Source: Ignavibacteriota bacterium
GTDB taxonomy: Bacteria; Bacteroidota; Ignavibacteria; Tepidaquicellales; Tepidaquicellaceae
Reading direction: 5' to 3'
Assembly: GCA_003158365.1 (NCBI GenBank)
Contig: PMIW01000059.1
Location: 1 to 12,884, forward strand
DNA: 12,884 bases
Shown: in pieces, positions 6,393-12,807 of the stretch
How positions within the stretch are numbered: the stretch's first letter is position 1
Layout: the number at the start of each line of letters is the position of its first letter
Notes under the pieces: generated by a model
Seen by the model: the letters and a program-made list of their open reading frames with translations, nothing else
What the model was told of the DNA's origin: nothing
The model's database searches: none
Program-made: the position numbers and the translations under genes

Positions 6393-7208
6393 ATGCAGCT
6401 TATAGCGGCTAAATGCCCTGATTGCGGGGCTGATCTGAAAATACCCGAAGGCAGTCCTTCGGTAATATGCGAATATTGCGGGGGAAATATTCTTGTAGCA
6501 GATATCCTTGGAACGACGTCAGTAATGCAGAACTGCATGACGCTTGCTTATTCCGCTATGGAAAGCAAAAATTACAAAGATGCTTATGACCATTTTAACC
6601 GGGCAATTGAGATAGACATGAAAAATCCAAATGCGTGGTTTGGAAAGGCAGTTTGCGAGGGGATGATTGGCAAAGTAGGAGAAAACTCATTTGGACAAAT
6701 GATAGATATGTTTGAAAGTTCATTCAAGTATGTTTCGGAGGATAAACAAGCTAATTTCAGGAAAATCGCTTCAGCTGAAATTGTAAAAGTAGTACGAAAA
6801 TCCACTAACATAATTCAACTCGCATGCGAGTTACTTGTGTTAAAAAAAGAGGATGATAAAATATCTTCAGAACTTGGCAATGAGATCAGGGAATTGAAAG
6901 AAAATGTGAAAAAAACTATTCAGAAAGCACAGGAGTATGACCCTGATAACAAGGATGTTACAACGCTTTTAGATGAGGTCACATCGGGTACATTCTTTAA
7001 GTCTGACATAGATGAAGAGTCACAATCGAAGGAAAATTCTCCAATAAATATATTTAAATCTATCAATATTGAACCGGAAAAACCTCAACCTGATACCTCG
7101 GGTCAATCATCCGAAAACCAGACCGGCAGCAATAAAAAGAGCGGCTGTTCATTTGTAATATTAATTTTTGTGATGGCAGCAGTTTCCGCAGGTCTGCTGC
7201 TGGGATAA
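6393..7208 (+). CDS. Zinc-ribbon / TPR protein with C-terminal membrane anchor
   Basis: The 271-residue product begins with a four-cysteine zinc ribbon: Cys8-x2-Cys11 (CPDCG) and Cys26-x2-Cys29 (CEYCG). A TPR-like helix pair follows at about 50-90 (AMESKNYKDAYDHFNRAIEI, NPNAWFGKAVCEG). The middle (about 95-190) is charged and helical, then comes a Ser/Pro/Gln linker (about 205-245) and a hydrophobic tail at about 249-270. With no signal peptide and a tail anchor, the ribbon and TPR should face the cytoplasm at the inner membrane. Zinc ribbon plus TPR implies protein-protein or nucleic-acid contact, but no specific role can be assigned. There is no Shine-Dalgarno before the ATG; it is the first start in the frame and directly precedes the ribbon. 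Confidence 0.8.
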   Translation: MQLIAAKCPDCGADLKIPEGSPSVICEYCGGNILVADILGTTSVMQNCMTLAYSAMESKNYKDAYDHFNRAIEIDMKNPNAWFGKAVCEGMIGKVGENSFGQMIDMFESSFKYVSEDKQANFRKIASAEIVKVVRKSTNIIQLACELLVLKKEDDKISSELGNEIRELKENVKKTIQKAQEYDPDNKDVTTLLDEVTSGTFFKSDIDEESQSKENSPINIFKSINIEPEKPQPDTSGQSSENQTGSNKKSGCSFVILIFVMAAVSAGLLLG

Positions 7209-7535
7209 AATTATGATATAAAATTAACAGAAAGTACGATATGCGGTTCTTCAGGAACAAATTACCGCAGTACGAACGGCTGAGAAAACCGTTTCTGTAA
7301 TTATACATATAAATTAATTGAACCACGGAGAGATTCGGGATTTTTATTTATCCCCGGTTCGATTTCAGACGCAGTTGGCTTTCAGCTGGTCCTGCCCGCT
7401 TTTCATTATCAGTTCACTTGCGTTCTGCAGTTTTCTATTTTCAATATGATCGGCTCATTAAATTATTTAATCTGGTTGAATTTATTTGCATTAATTGTTG
7501 TTAATAAAATGTACTTCTTTATTAAACCAAATTAA
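7209..7535. other. Intergenic region with hairpins and a T-loop-like relic
   Basis: No gene is seen. Two weak hairpins occur: GCGGT/ACCGC at 7243-7268 and AACGG/CCGTT at 7275-7293. Neither has a good T tract. At 7354-7364 the 11 bp CCGGTTCGATT equal the T-arm core of tRNA-Phe, which may be chance or a third worn tRNA relic. Base composition becomes more GC-rich from about 7350 into the next gene. The promoter of that gene is presumably in 7440-7535 but is not clear. Confidence 0.4.
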
Positions 7536-8387
7536 ATGAAAACAATGAAATTTTATGTACTTATTTTAAGTCTGTTTGTTTTGTTGGTTTCTCAGGCATC
7601 CGCTCAGACGGTGCTTTTTGACTTTGATAATGCCCCGCTTTACACGTCTCTTCCTATCACACTGACATCAGGCGGGATAACCGCACATTTATCTGCGACG
7701 GGTCAGGGATATTCCATTCAGAACGCCAATGTGCTTGGCTTCACGCCGGCGGGGTTTTCCGGCCGCATTATCTATCCAAACAGCATTTACCTTGCTGATC
7801 TTCTCATTCGGTTCGACCATACGCTTACCGGTTTTTCAATAATGTATGCGTGCCAGGAACTTGGCTGCGATGACGCAGCCACAATGAAGGTGACTGCCTA
7901 TATGAATGGCAGCTACGTAGGATTCAGCACAAAGACAGCGACCTTTCCGGGTACATGGCCGGTTGATACGCTGAAATGCAGTTTCCCGCAGGGTTTCGAC
8001 AGTGTCGTGGTTCACTATTTCTTACCTCCTCCTACCTGCCAGGACTATGGAGTTATTTTCATGGCAGATAACATGCGCGTGACCCCCTCTACCGTTAATA
8101 CAATATCAGAAAATGAACTTCCTGGAATGTTCGTGTTAAAGCAGAATTATCCTAATCCATTCAACCCGAGCACAACAATCAGCTATCAGCTCCGGGCGAA
8201 AAGCCTTGTTACACTCAAAGTTTTTGATTTACTTGGCAAGGAAGTTGCAACGCTGGTAAACAATGTTGAACAGCCGGGTAGTAAGTCGGTGAATTTCAAT
8301 GCAAACAATTTAGTAAGCGGTGTATATTATTACCGCCTGCAGGCAGGCAATTTTATTTTAACCAGGAAGTTTGTCTTGCTAAAGTAA
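7536..8387 (+). CDS. Secreted protein with T9SS sorting domain
   Basis: This 283-residue protein has a clean signal peptide (residues 1-23, cut after ASA-23 before Gln24). A beta-sandwich-like domain follows at about 26-185, starting with VLFDFDNAPLYTSLP and containing LIRFDHTLTGFSIMYACQE and a strand ending VIFMADNMRV. This resembles the carbohydrate-binding or anchoring domains found in secreted proteins of this lineage, without a sure family. Residues about 190-283 are a T9SS type A sorting domain: QNYPNPFNPSTTISY, LKVFDLLGKEVATLVN, SGVYYYRLQ and a final FVLLK. A second ATG at 7545 is an equally good start. The first two-thirds look clearly more GC-rich than flanking DNA, which may mean acquisition from elsewhere. 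No terminator is evident. Confidence 0.87.
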   Translation: MKTMKFYVLILSLFVLLVSQASAQTVLFDFDNAPLYTSLPITLTSGGITAHLSATGQGYSIQNANVLGFTPAGFSGRIIYPNSIYLADLLIRFDHTLTGFSIMYACQELGCDDAATMKVTAYMNGSYVGFSTKTATFPGTWPVDTLKCSFPQGFDSVVVHYFLPPPTCQDYGVIFMADNMRVTPSTVNTISENELPGMFVLKQNYPNPFNPSTTISYQLRAKSLVTLKVFDLLGKEVATLVNNVEQPGSKSVNFNANNLVSGVYYYRLQAGNFILTRKFVLLK

Positions 8388-8606
8388 GGGGAACGGTAAA
8401 TTAAAACATAAGTTCTACAAGGTACCCATTACAGCTGGTACGGGTTCAGATATGCACTTGCAAGCATATTCAGACTGGCAGTAGATTCATCCATAAACTT
8501 TTTTGCTATAATCAGGTCTGTGGGTGTATATCACAAAACAAAGAAAAAAGTAGTGTGGGATTTAACAACACATTATTAATCACTTTATTTGTGAAGAAGT
8601 AAAAAA

Positions 8607-9866
8607 TTATATTTTTATTGTCCAGAGTTTTTTCCCCGATTCAAAATCAAAGCCGATAAATCCGAATTCTTTAAATTTAAAAACAAATATATTCCCCGAC
8701 CTCATTCCGCTGAATTTATCCTTCATAAAAAACAAATCGGAAAACGAATCACTTTCCCTTTGCTTCATTTTCTCGGGAAAATTTTCAGGAAGAGCAGTCC
8801 ATTTTTCGTTGCCGTCTGCATCGACGCAGGTCAGCATTCTGTCGTTATTTTTTCCGAGTTTATCCTGATGTAAAATAACAGCAGCATCCTGGTCCTGGTA
8901 GATTATAATACCGTTAAGGTAAACTTTATCCGGTGTCAGAAGTTTTGGATTTTCAATTTCAATTTTAATATTCACATTTTCGATATCAGCTCTGAAATTA
9001 TATGCTTTATCCTTTGCAAAATTATTAATTTCGTAACTTGCAATATTTGCTTCCCTTTTAAAATAATCAAAAAGCATAAATTCATTTGCCCTTAATAAAT
9101 ACACTGATTTTCTTTCCACCTCATTGTTGTCATGACCCATCACGAAACAGTTCGTAATTGCATTGTATGAATTTTTAAGAAAGTTATGCTCTTCCCTGTA
9201 ATCAAAATTTTTCATACTCATCAAAGTATCGACATCCACATAATACTTAAATTCCATACCGTCACTTGTTTTTATTTCAAGGCACAGCGGCACTTCCTTT
9301 ACACTGAGGTCTGTTATACCGCCTTTAAGTTTAGGGTGCTTACTGATGAAAGACTCAGTGCCCATAATCATACCGCCTGTATTTGCATCGAAAATTTCAA
9401 TTATGTGTTCGTTTTTTGAATTACCCCTGCTTATCTGCCAGATATTACCTTTTACAAAATACACTTTTGTATAAGTATCGGGCAGATTATCATAATCGGT
9501 TTTAATGCTCGACAGGATTTTTGCCTGATTAGGGTCATATAAATAATTGTAAGTTTTACAAAAGAACCCTTTGGTTTCAATTGAGTGCGAGCCTGCCGTT
9601 TTCGTTTCCGATATATAATGGAATGAACCGTCGGTTAATATCCATATCATTGGTTTGCCGTCTTTATCCTGATACATTGCCGCATCAATCAAATCGCCGT
9701 GAATTGAGTCTGCAGTAAATTTAGGATATAGATAGAACACACTGGCTATTATTAAACAAATTAATATAAAAAGAAAAAACAACGTTTTTATTAAACATCC
9801 GAGAGAAGATTTTTTTTGAACGGGCGGTCTGTTGGTAATGCTATAGCCGACTTTTAAAGGCTCCAT
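8607..9866 (-). CDS. Single-pass membrane protein of unknown function
   Basis: The 419-residue product has a short cytoplasmic N-tail (1-21), one transmembrane helix at about 22-47 and a large extracytoplasmic domain. The domain is made of short strands with recurring turn patterns: ILTDGSFHYIS, FVKGNIWQISRG, CVDADGNEKWTALPE and a C-terminal FDFESGKKLWTIKI. The last two resemble blades of PQQ/quinoprotein-type beta-propellers, so an irregular propeller is possible, with the final strand closing the ring. No catalytic motif is visible. AAAGGA at 9874-9879, seven bases upstream of the ATG, supports the start. The gene stands alone and its upstream region has palindromes that could bind a regulator. 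Confidence 0.8.
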   Translation of the reverse strand: MEPLKVGYSITNRPPVQKKSSLGCLIKTLFFLFILICLIIASVFYLYPKFTADSIHGDLIDAAMYQDKDGKPMIWILTDGSFHYISETKTAGSHSIETKGFFCKTYNYLYDPNQAKILSSIKTDYDNLPDTYTKVYFVKGNIWQISRGNSKNEHIIEIFDANTGGMIMGTESFISKHPKLKGGITDLSVKEVPLCLEIKTSDGMEFKYYVDVDTLMSMKNFDYREEHNFLKNSYNAITNCFVMGHDNNEVERKSVYLLRANEFMLFDYFKREANIASYEINNFAKDKAYNFRADIENVNIKIEIENPKLLTPDKVYLNGIIIYQDQDAAVILHQDKLGKNNDRMLTCVDADGNEKWTALPENFPEKMKQRESDSFSDLFFMKDKFSGMRSGNIFVFKFKEFGFIGFDFESGKKLWTIKI

Positions 9867-9886
9867 TTATTAATCCTTTAGAAAAG

Positions 9887-9912
9887 TGCAATTTTAATTG
9901 TTATTAATTGCA
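9887..9912. promoter_or_regulatory. Inverted repeat TGCAATT...AATTGCA upstream of the membrane protein gene
   Basis: TGCAATT at 9887-9893 and AATTGCA at 9906-9912 form a 7-bp inverted repeat with a 12-bp spacer. It lies about 20-45 bp before the start codon, directly behind the Shine-Dalgarno, and would be a natural operator or promoter-overlapping site. Confidence 0.35.
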
Positions 9913-9947
9913 AATTTGATAAAATAAAAATAAAATACAAGTTAATA

Positions 9948-9959
9948 GTCAAATTTGAC
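9948..9959. promoter_or_regulatory. Perfect 12-bp palindrome GTCAAATTTGAC
   Basis: A fully self-complementary site. Its core CAAATTTGA recurs at 9911-9919, 39 bp away. Two copies of one core in front of a single gene suggest paired operator sites, though AT-rich palindromes also arise by chance. Confidence 0.4.
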
Positions 9960-10248
9960 AATACAGGATATCAATATTGTAAGATGGATGAGTAAATAAT
10001 TATGTGTTGCGCCGGCATACGGGAAAAACAGCCGGATAATGTACTTTAAGATTTATCCCGGATTCTCACAAATGAGAACTCAATCAACACTTCGCGGAAA
10101 GATATTAATACCTTGAACAAATGATCGTTTTATTAACTTTTTTTGATCAGATACAGGAACTCAATAGCATAAGAATCAGGTTTATAGGATAAGCATTATG
10201 ATTGAAAGAAAGTAAAACAGGAAATACTTTTTTGTTTTAATTTTGATA

Positions 10249-10324
10249 AATTTTTACCGGGACCCGGGATGGGGGAATATTTGTATCAACCAATATATAA
10301 TCTGCCCGAGTACCGGTAAATTTT
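10249..10324. repeat. Imperfect inverted repeat / long stem-loop
   Basis: The segment 10249-10268 can pair with 10305-10324 with about 15-16 of 20 positions matched. The best blocks are TTTTACCGG against CCGGTAAA and CCGGG against CCCG, with 36 bases between the arms. The right arm ends exactly where the dehydrogenase remnant's frame begins, at an in-frame TAA. Confidence 0.45.
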
Positions 10325-10326
10325 AA

Positions 10327-10575
10327 TATTTCGAAGTCAGGAAAGATGCCTCAGCCGCTCTTGTAAACGGCGGACTGAACGGTTTCGTAATCGCTGCCTC
10401 GAGGAAAATAAAAGCTGGAATAAATATTGTAAGCCCGGGAGTTGTCGCGGATGCTGCGGAAAAATTTGACGGGTTTTTTCCGGGACACGTTCCTGTTGAG
10501 ATGTACAGGGTTACATCTGCATATGTTAAGAGTATTGAGGGCTGTGCAACGGGAGAAGTTATAAAAGTATATTAG
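10327..10575 (+). pseudogene. C-terminal remnant of a short-chain dehydrogenase/reductase
   Basis: An open stretch of about 82 codons without a usable start encodes the end of an SDR-family protein. It contains ASAALVNGGLNGFVIAAS, then GINIVSPGVV, FPGHVPV and SIEGCATGEVIKVY, closing with TAG at 10573-10575. In intact SDRs this covers the helix after the active-site region, the N-x-V-x-P-G strand and the dimerising C-terminus with its (T)GQV-type end. The Rossmann nucleotide site (TGxxGxG) and the catalytic Tyr-x3-Lys are missing. The frame is closed upstream by TAA at 10324-10326, and the only in-frame ATG is near the end, so no functional enzyme is possible. The family match is clear by eye; the subfamily is not. 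Confidence 0.7.
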
Positions 10576-10611
10576 ATATTTTGATAATCACAATATTTAG
10601 TAAATAAAAAT

Positions 10612-11019
10612 TTATTTTTTTACTTTTTCTGTTTTTGGAGTTTTTGTAATTTTTATTTTGCTTTTATTTTTATCGCAATTCAGACAAATATCGAGATTGG
10701 TATCGTTGTAAACTGAAATTTCATACATGTCAAGTGTGTATTCGTAATAATCATCTTCCATAATAATCCTGAAATCGTACGTGCCTTCGGTGAGAATAAT
10801 ATCATAATGGTCATAAGGATAAACAAAGTAATCAATTACATTTCCGCTCCATCCTTCCCCTGAATAACTGTCGTGAAAATATGCTTCCGTTATGAATTTA
10901 TCCGATTCGTTATTGTAAATGCCGACATAATAATTGCTCGGGACATAAATATATTCCTCGCATCCTCCGAAGATAAACGCAAATCCCAGTATAATTAAAA
11001 TGTAATTCAGCTTTTTCAT
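10612..11019 (-). CDS. Small lipoprotein, unknown
   Basis: The 135-residue protein has a textbook lipoprotein signal: KK, then a hydrophobic core at 5-17 and FGGC with Cys20 as the lipidation site. The mature part is acidic and strikingly Tyr/Asp-rich (YIYVPSNYYVGIYNN, FVYPYDHYDI, EDDYYEYTLDMYEI), as in compact all-beta domains. It ends in a lysine-rich tail after CLNCD. AAGGAG at 11025-11030, five bases from the ATG, sets the start. The G/C-tract palindrome at 11047-11063 sits just upstream and could control it. No family recognised; the CxxC (ICLNC) might bind metal or form a disulfide. Confidence 0.8.
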   Translation of the reverse strand: MKKLNYILIILGFAFIFGGCEEYIYVPSNYYVGIYNNESDKFITEAYFHDSYSGEGWSGNVIDYFVYPYDHYDIILTEGTYDFRIIMEDDYYEYTLDMYEISVYNDTNLDICLNCDKNKSKIKITKTPKTEKVKK

Positions 11020-11046
11020 GCAAACTCCTTTTAATTTCTTTTTTTA

Positions 11047-11063
11047 TACCCCCGAGGGGGGTA
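11047..11063. promoter_or_regulatory. G/C-tract palindrome TACCCCC-GAG-GGGGGTA (CsoR-like operator candidate)
   Basis: A perfect 7-bp inverted repeat with a 3-base spacer stands out in very AT-rich DNA 28-44 bp before the lipoprotein start. There is no T tract on either side, so it is not an intrinsic terminator. Its form (TA, a C run, a short centre, a G run, TA) matches the general pattern of operators of the CsoR/RcnR/FrmR/CstR repressor family. No such regulator gene is in the window. Confidence 0.45.
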
Positions 11064-11165
11064 AAAGTTCCTTAAAATATAACAAGAAGATTTTTAATAT
11101 GCAATTTCAAAAAAGAGAATTAAAAATATAAGATTGAATTATATAAACAGGATTGGTGAAAAAGG

Positions 11166-11205
11166 GTAAAATAAAAAAAGCCGGGCACCTGAAGCGCCCG
11201 GCTTT
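11166..11205 (-). terminator. Terminator of the sigma/lipoprotein operon
   Basis: AAAGCCGGGC (11177-11186) pairs with GCCCGGCTTT (11196-11205) around a 9-base loop. Read on the minus strand the stem is followed by TTTTTTT-A-TTTT, a classic intrinsic terminator 24 bp after the stop of the second gene. The other direction has only a short T run. Confidence 0.92.
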
Positions 11206-11228
11206 CTGTATTATCGGATTAAGTAAGA

Positions 11229-12140
11229 TTATTTTTGTTCTTCTTTCTGAATGTTTACACTTATGCTGTTTCCTTCGCGTTTTATTATTATATCCTTGTC
11301 GGTCAGGTTATCCTCTTTGTTCTTTTCTTTTATATAAGTGCGGATTTCGGTGTCGGTCATTTTACTGAAGTCCACATCGGGTTTATCCATGGTTTTCATT
11401 TTGATTACCTGCTCACCGTTTTTGTCATTTACATCGACCTGCAGGTTCTGATTTCCTTCGTGCTTAATACCGTCTTTCATTTTTACTTCGAGTCTCTTTT
11501 TTCCGTTTTCCATGGTTTTATAGCTCACATCCATATCATTATATCCTGCGGCATCGAGCTGCTTCCTGATTTCAGCCTGAACCTGTTCATCCGTCATATT
11601 GCTTGCATTAATATCTATCTTGAAAAATGAATGCAGTGCCGCCGAATACACCGGTCTGGTAACACTTGTATTTAGAGGCACGATTTTTATAGAAGTAAGT
11701 TCCTTAATTTTTTCAAGGTCGTTTTTATAGCTCGTTACAAGTTTATCATCGGTTGACTGAACGACGACTTTATATTCTGTGACTGCGGTACCGTTAATAT
11801 TTTTCACGTCCACTGTTCCGTCGAAGTTTTTGAACCAGCTCAATTTATTCAGGCTTTCCGTAACAGCAGTATTCGAAGCGCCCGGAGCAGTCCAGGAAAG
11901 CACGTAGCCCACAGGATCACTCTGTGTTACCGGCATATTGCAGGCGGCAATTAAAATTGCCATGAGCGCGACTATTGCGAACTGAAGTTTGTGTCTTAAA
12001 AAGAAATCTTTCATTTTATATTTACCTCTCCGGTTTTTTCTGTTTAAAAGTTTATTGTTTGAATCAATCAGCCACATAGAAGTCTTACCGAAACTTTCGT
12101 CATACTTTTTATCCTTAAGTTTTTTAATATGCTCTTCCAT
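11229..12140 (-). CDS. Membrane/lipoprotein with duplicated MTD motif, second gene of ECF sigma operon
   Basis: From the first ATG this is 303 residues: a basic cytoplasmic-looking stretch (1-50), a hydrophobic segment (about 52-66) and an extracytoplasmic domain. AAAGGAGG at 12146-12153, five bases before that ATG, is strong. A second start, Met43 (ATG at 12014-12012), is preceded by GGAGAGG at 12025-12031. It would give a typical lipoprotein signal ending LIAAC with Cys67 lipidated. Both starts may be used. The mature domain contains a repeat: about 181-220 (NMTDEQVQAEIRKQL...DMDVSYK...LEVKM) and 260-297 (KMTDTEIRTYIKEKN...DKDIIIK...ISVNI). It begins 18 bp after the sigma gene, where an anti-sigma factor is usual, but has no zinc-finger or other anti-sigma motif. 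It could be a regulator or the sigma factor's main target. Family not recognised. Confidence 0.8.
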   Translation of the reverse strand: MEEHIKKLKDKKYDESFGKTSMWLIDSNNKLLNRKNRRGKYKMKDFFLRHKLQFAIVALMAILIAACNMPVTQSDPVGYVLSWTAPGASNTAVTESLNKLSWFKNFDGTVDVKNINGTAVTEYKVVVQSTDDKLVTSYKNDLEKIKELTSIKIVPLNTSVTRPVYSAALHSFFKIDINASNMTDEQVQAEIRKQLDAAGYNDMDVSYKTMENGKKRLEVKMKDGIKHEGNQNLQVDVNDKNGEQVIKMKTMDKPDVDFSKMTDTEIRTYIKEKNKEDNLTDKDIIIKREGNSISVNIQKEEQK

Positions 12141-12158
12141 TTTACCCTCCTTTGGTAT

Positions 12159-12800
12159 TTAGGGTTTTATTTTATTAATAATTCTTGCTGTTTCAAGTTC
12201 AAGATTATCTATCGAATTAAACCTGTTTACATTTCCGTTGAACTTATTTCTTCCGAGGTCTTCAATTATCTTTCTTAGCTTCTCCCTTGTACGGCTCAAT
12301 CTCGATTTTATTGCCGAAGAACTTATTTCTTTCTGCAGGATTTTAATTTCTTCAATCGAGAAACCGCCGATTTCAAAAAGCAGGAATGCAATTTTTTCCT
12401 TATCGCTCAGTTTGGAAAGAGCCAGAAAAAGTTCATCGCACATTTCATCCTGTTCGACCCGCGGAAATATTTCCGGCAGTTTATCGAAGTCTTTATATTC
12501 ATCATAACTCAGAAGCCTTCCGAACAGTCTTTTCCTGTAACGGGAAATATACGTGTTCGTGATAATGGTGAACAGCCAGTTTCTGAACTTGCCTTCATCT
12601 TCCAGCTTATCGAAGTTTTCGAGTGCTTTCAGCAGGCTGTCCTGAAAAATATCCTCTGCTTCATCAATCCTGCTGCCTTTTCTGCAAAGCCCCCTGCAGT
12701 AGTTCAGTGCATCGTTGTAGCAAGGTTTGATAAATTCGAGAAATTTATTTACATCCCGGGTACTGATTTCTAATTTCTCCTTTTGTATGAAATGACGCAT
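12159..12800 (-). CDS. ECF-type RNA polymerase sigma factor
   Basis: The 213-residue protein has the two-domain plan of extracytoplasmic-function sigma factors. Region 2 is at about 20-95, with EAEDIFQDSLLKALENFDKL (core binding) and FRNWLFTIITNTYISRYRK (promoter melting and -10 contact). Region 4 is at about 122-180, with LSDKEKIAFLLFEIGGFSIEEI and the helix-turn-helix ending SAIKSRLSRTREKLRKII. It should direct RNA polymerase to envelope-stress or surface genes. A tail of about 30 residues follows region 4 (ending LELETARIINKIKP), slightly longer than usual. The start has no Shine-Dalgarno and lies inside a small inverted repeat. It is translationally spaced with the next gene (18-bp gap), one operon. 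Such sigmas often activate their own promoter; that is not shown here. Confidence 0.93.
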   Translation of the reverse strand: MRHFIQKEKLEISTRDVNKFLEFIKPCYNDALNYCRGLCRKGSRIDEAEDIFQDSLLKALENFDKLEDEGKFRNWLFTIITNTYISRYRKRLFGRLLSYDEYKDFDKLPEIFPRVEQDEMCDELFLALSKLSDKEKIAFLLFEIGGFSIEEIKILQKEISSSAIKSRLSRTREKLRKIIEDLGRNKFNGNVNRFNSIDNLELETARIINKIKP

Positions 12801-12807
12801 AAGTCAT
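12792..12807. promoter_or_regulatory. Inverted repeat ATGAC-GCATAA-GTCAT around the sigma factor start codon
   Basis: ATGAC at 12792-12796 and GTCAT at 12803-12807 form a 5-bp inverted repeat whose 6-base centre contains the start codon (12798-12800, minus). In RNA it could weakly hide the start; in DNA it could bind a regulator. A further hairpin, TTATCTT/AAGATAA, lies at 12832-12851 in the leader or promoter region. Confidence 0.35.

Larger units (their letters stand above)
9867..10326. other. Region without an intact gene
   Basis: Apart from the palindromes at 9887-9959 and the inverted repeat at 10249-10324, I see nothing convincing. There is a small hairpin (TTCTCA-CAAA-TGAGAA) near 10064-10079. 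Frames on both strands are short and match no family I know. It may be the eroded remains of genes, given the dehydrogenase remnant next to it. Confidence 0.4.

Noticed and set aside
7275..7293. AACGG/CCGTT hairpin as terminator of the zinc-ribbon gene
   Set aside because: Five-base stem, long loop and no proper T run.
8423..8485. Possible alcohol-dehydrogenase remnant (VPITAGTGSD) on the plus strand
   Set aside because: The TAGTGS motif recalls iron-dependent alcohol dehydrogenases, but only about 20 codons are open and the flanks do not match; too weak to call.
11153..11630. Plus-strand frames opposite the operon's second gene
   Set aside because: One crosses the terminator hairpin and both are antisense to a well-supported coding sequence.
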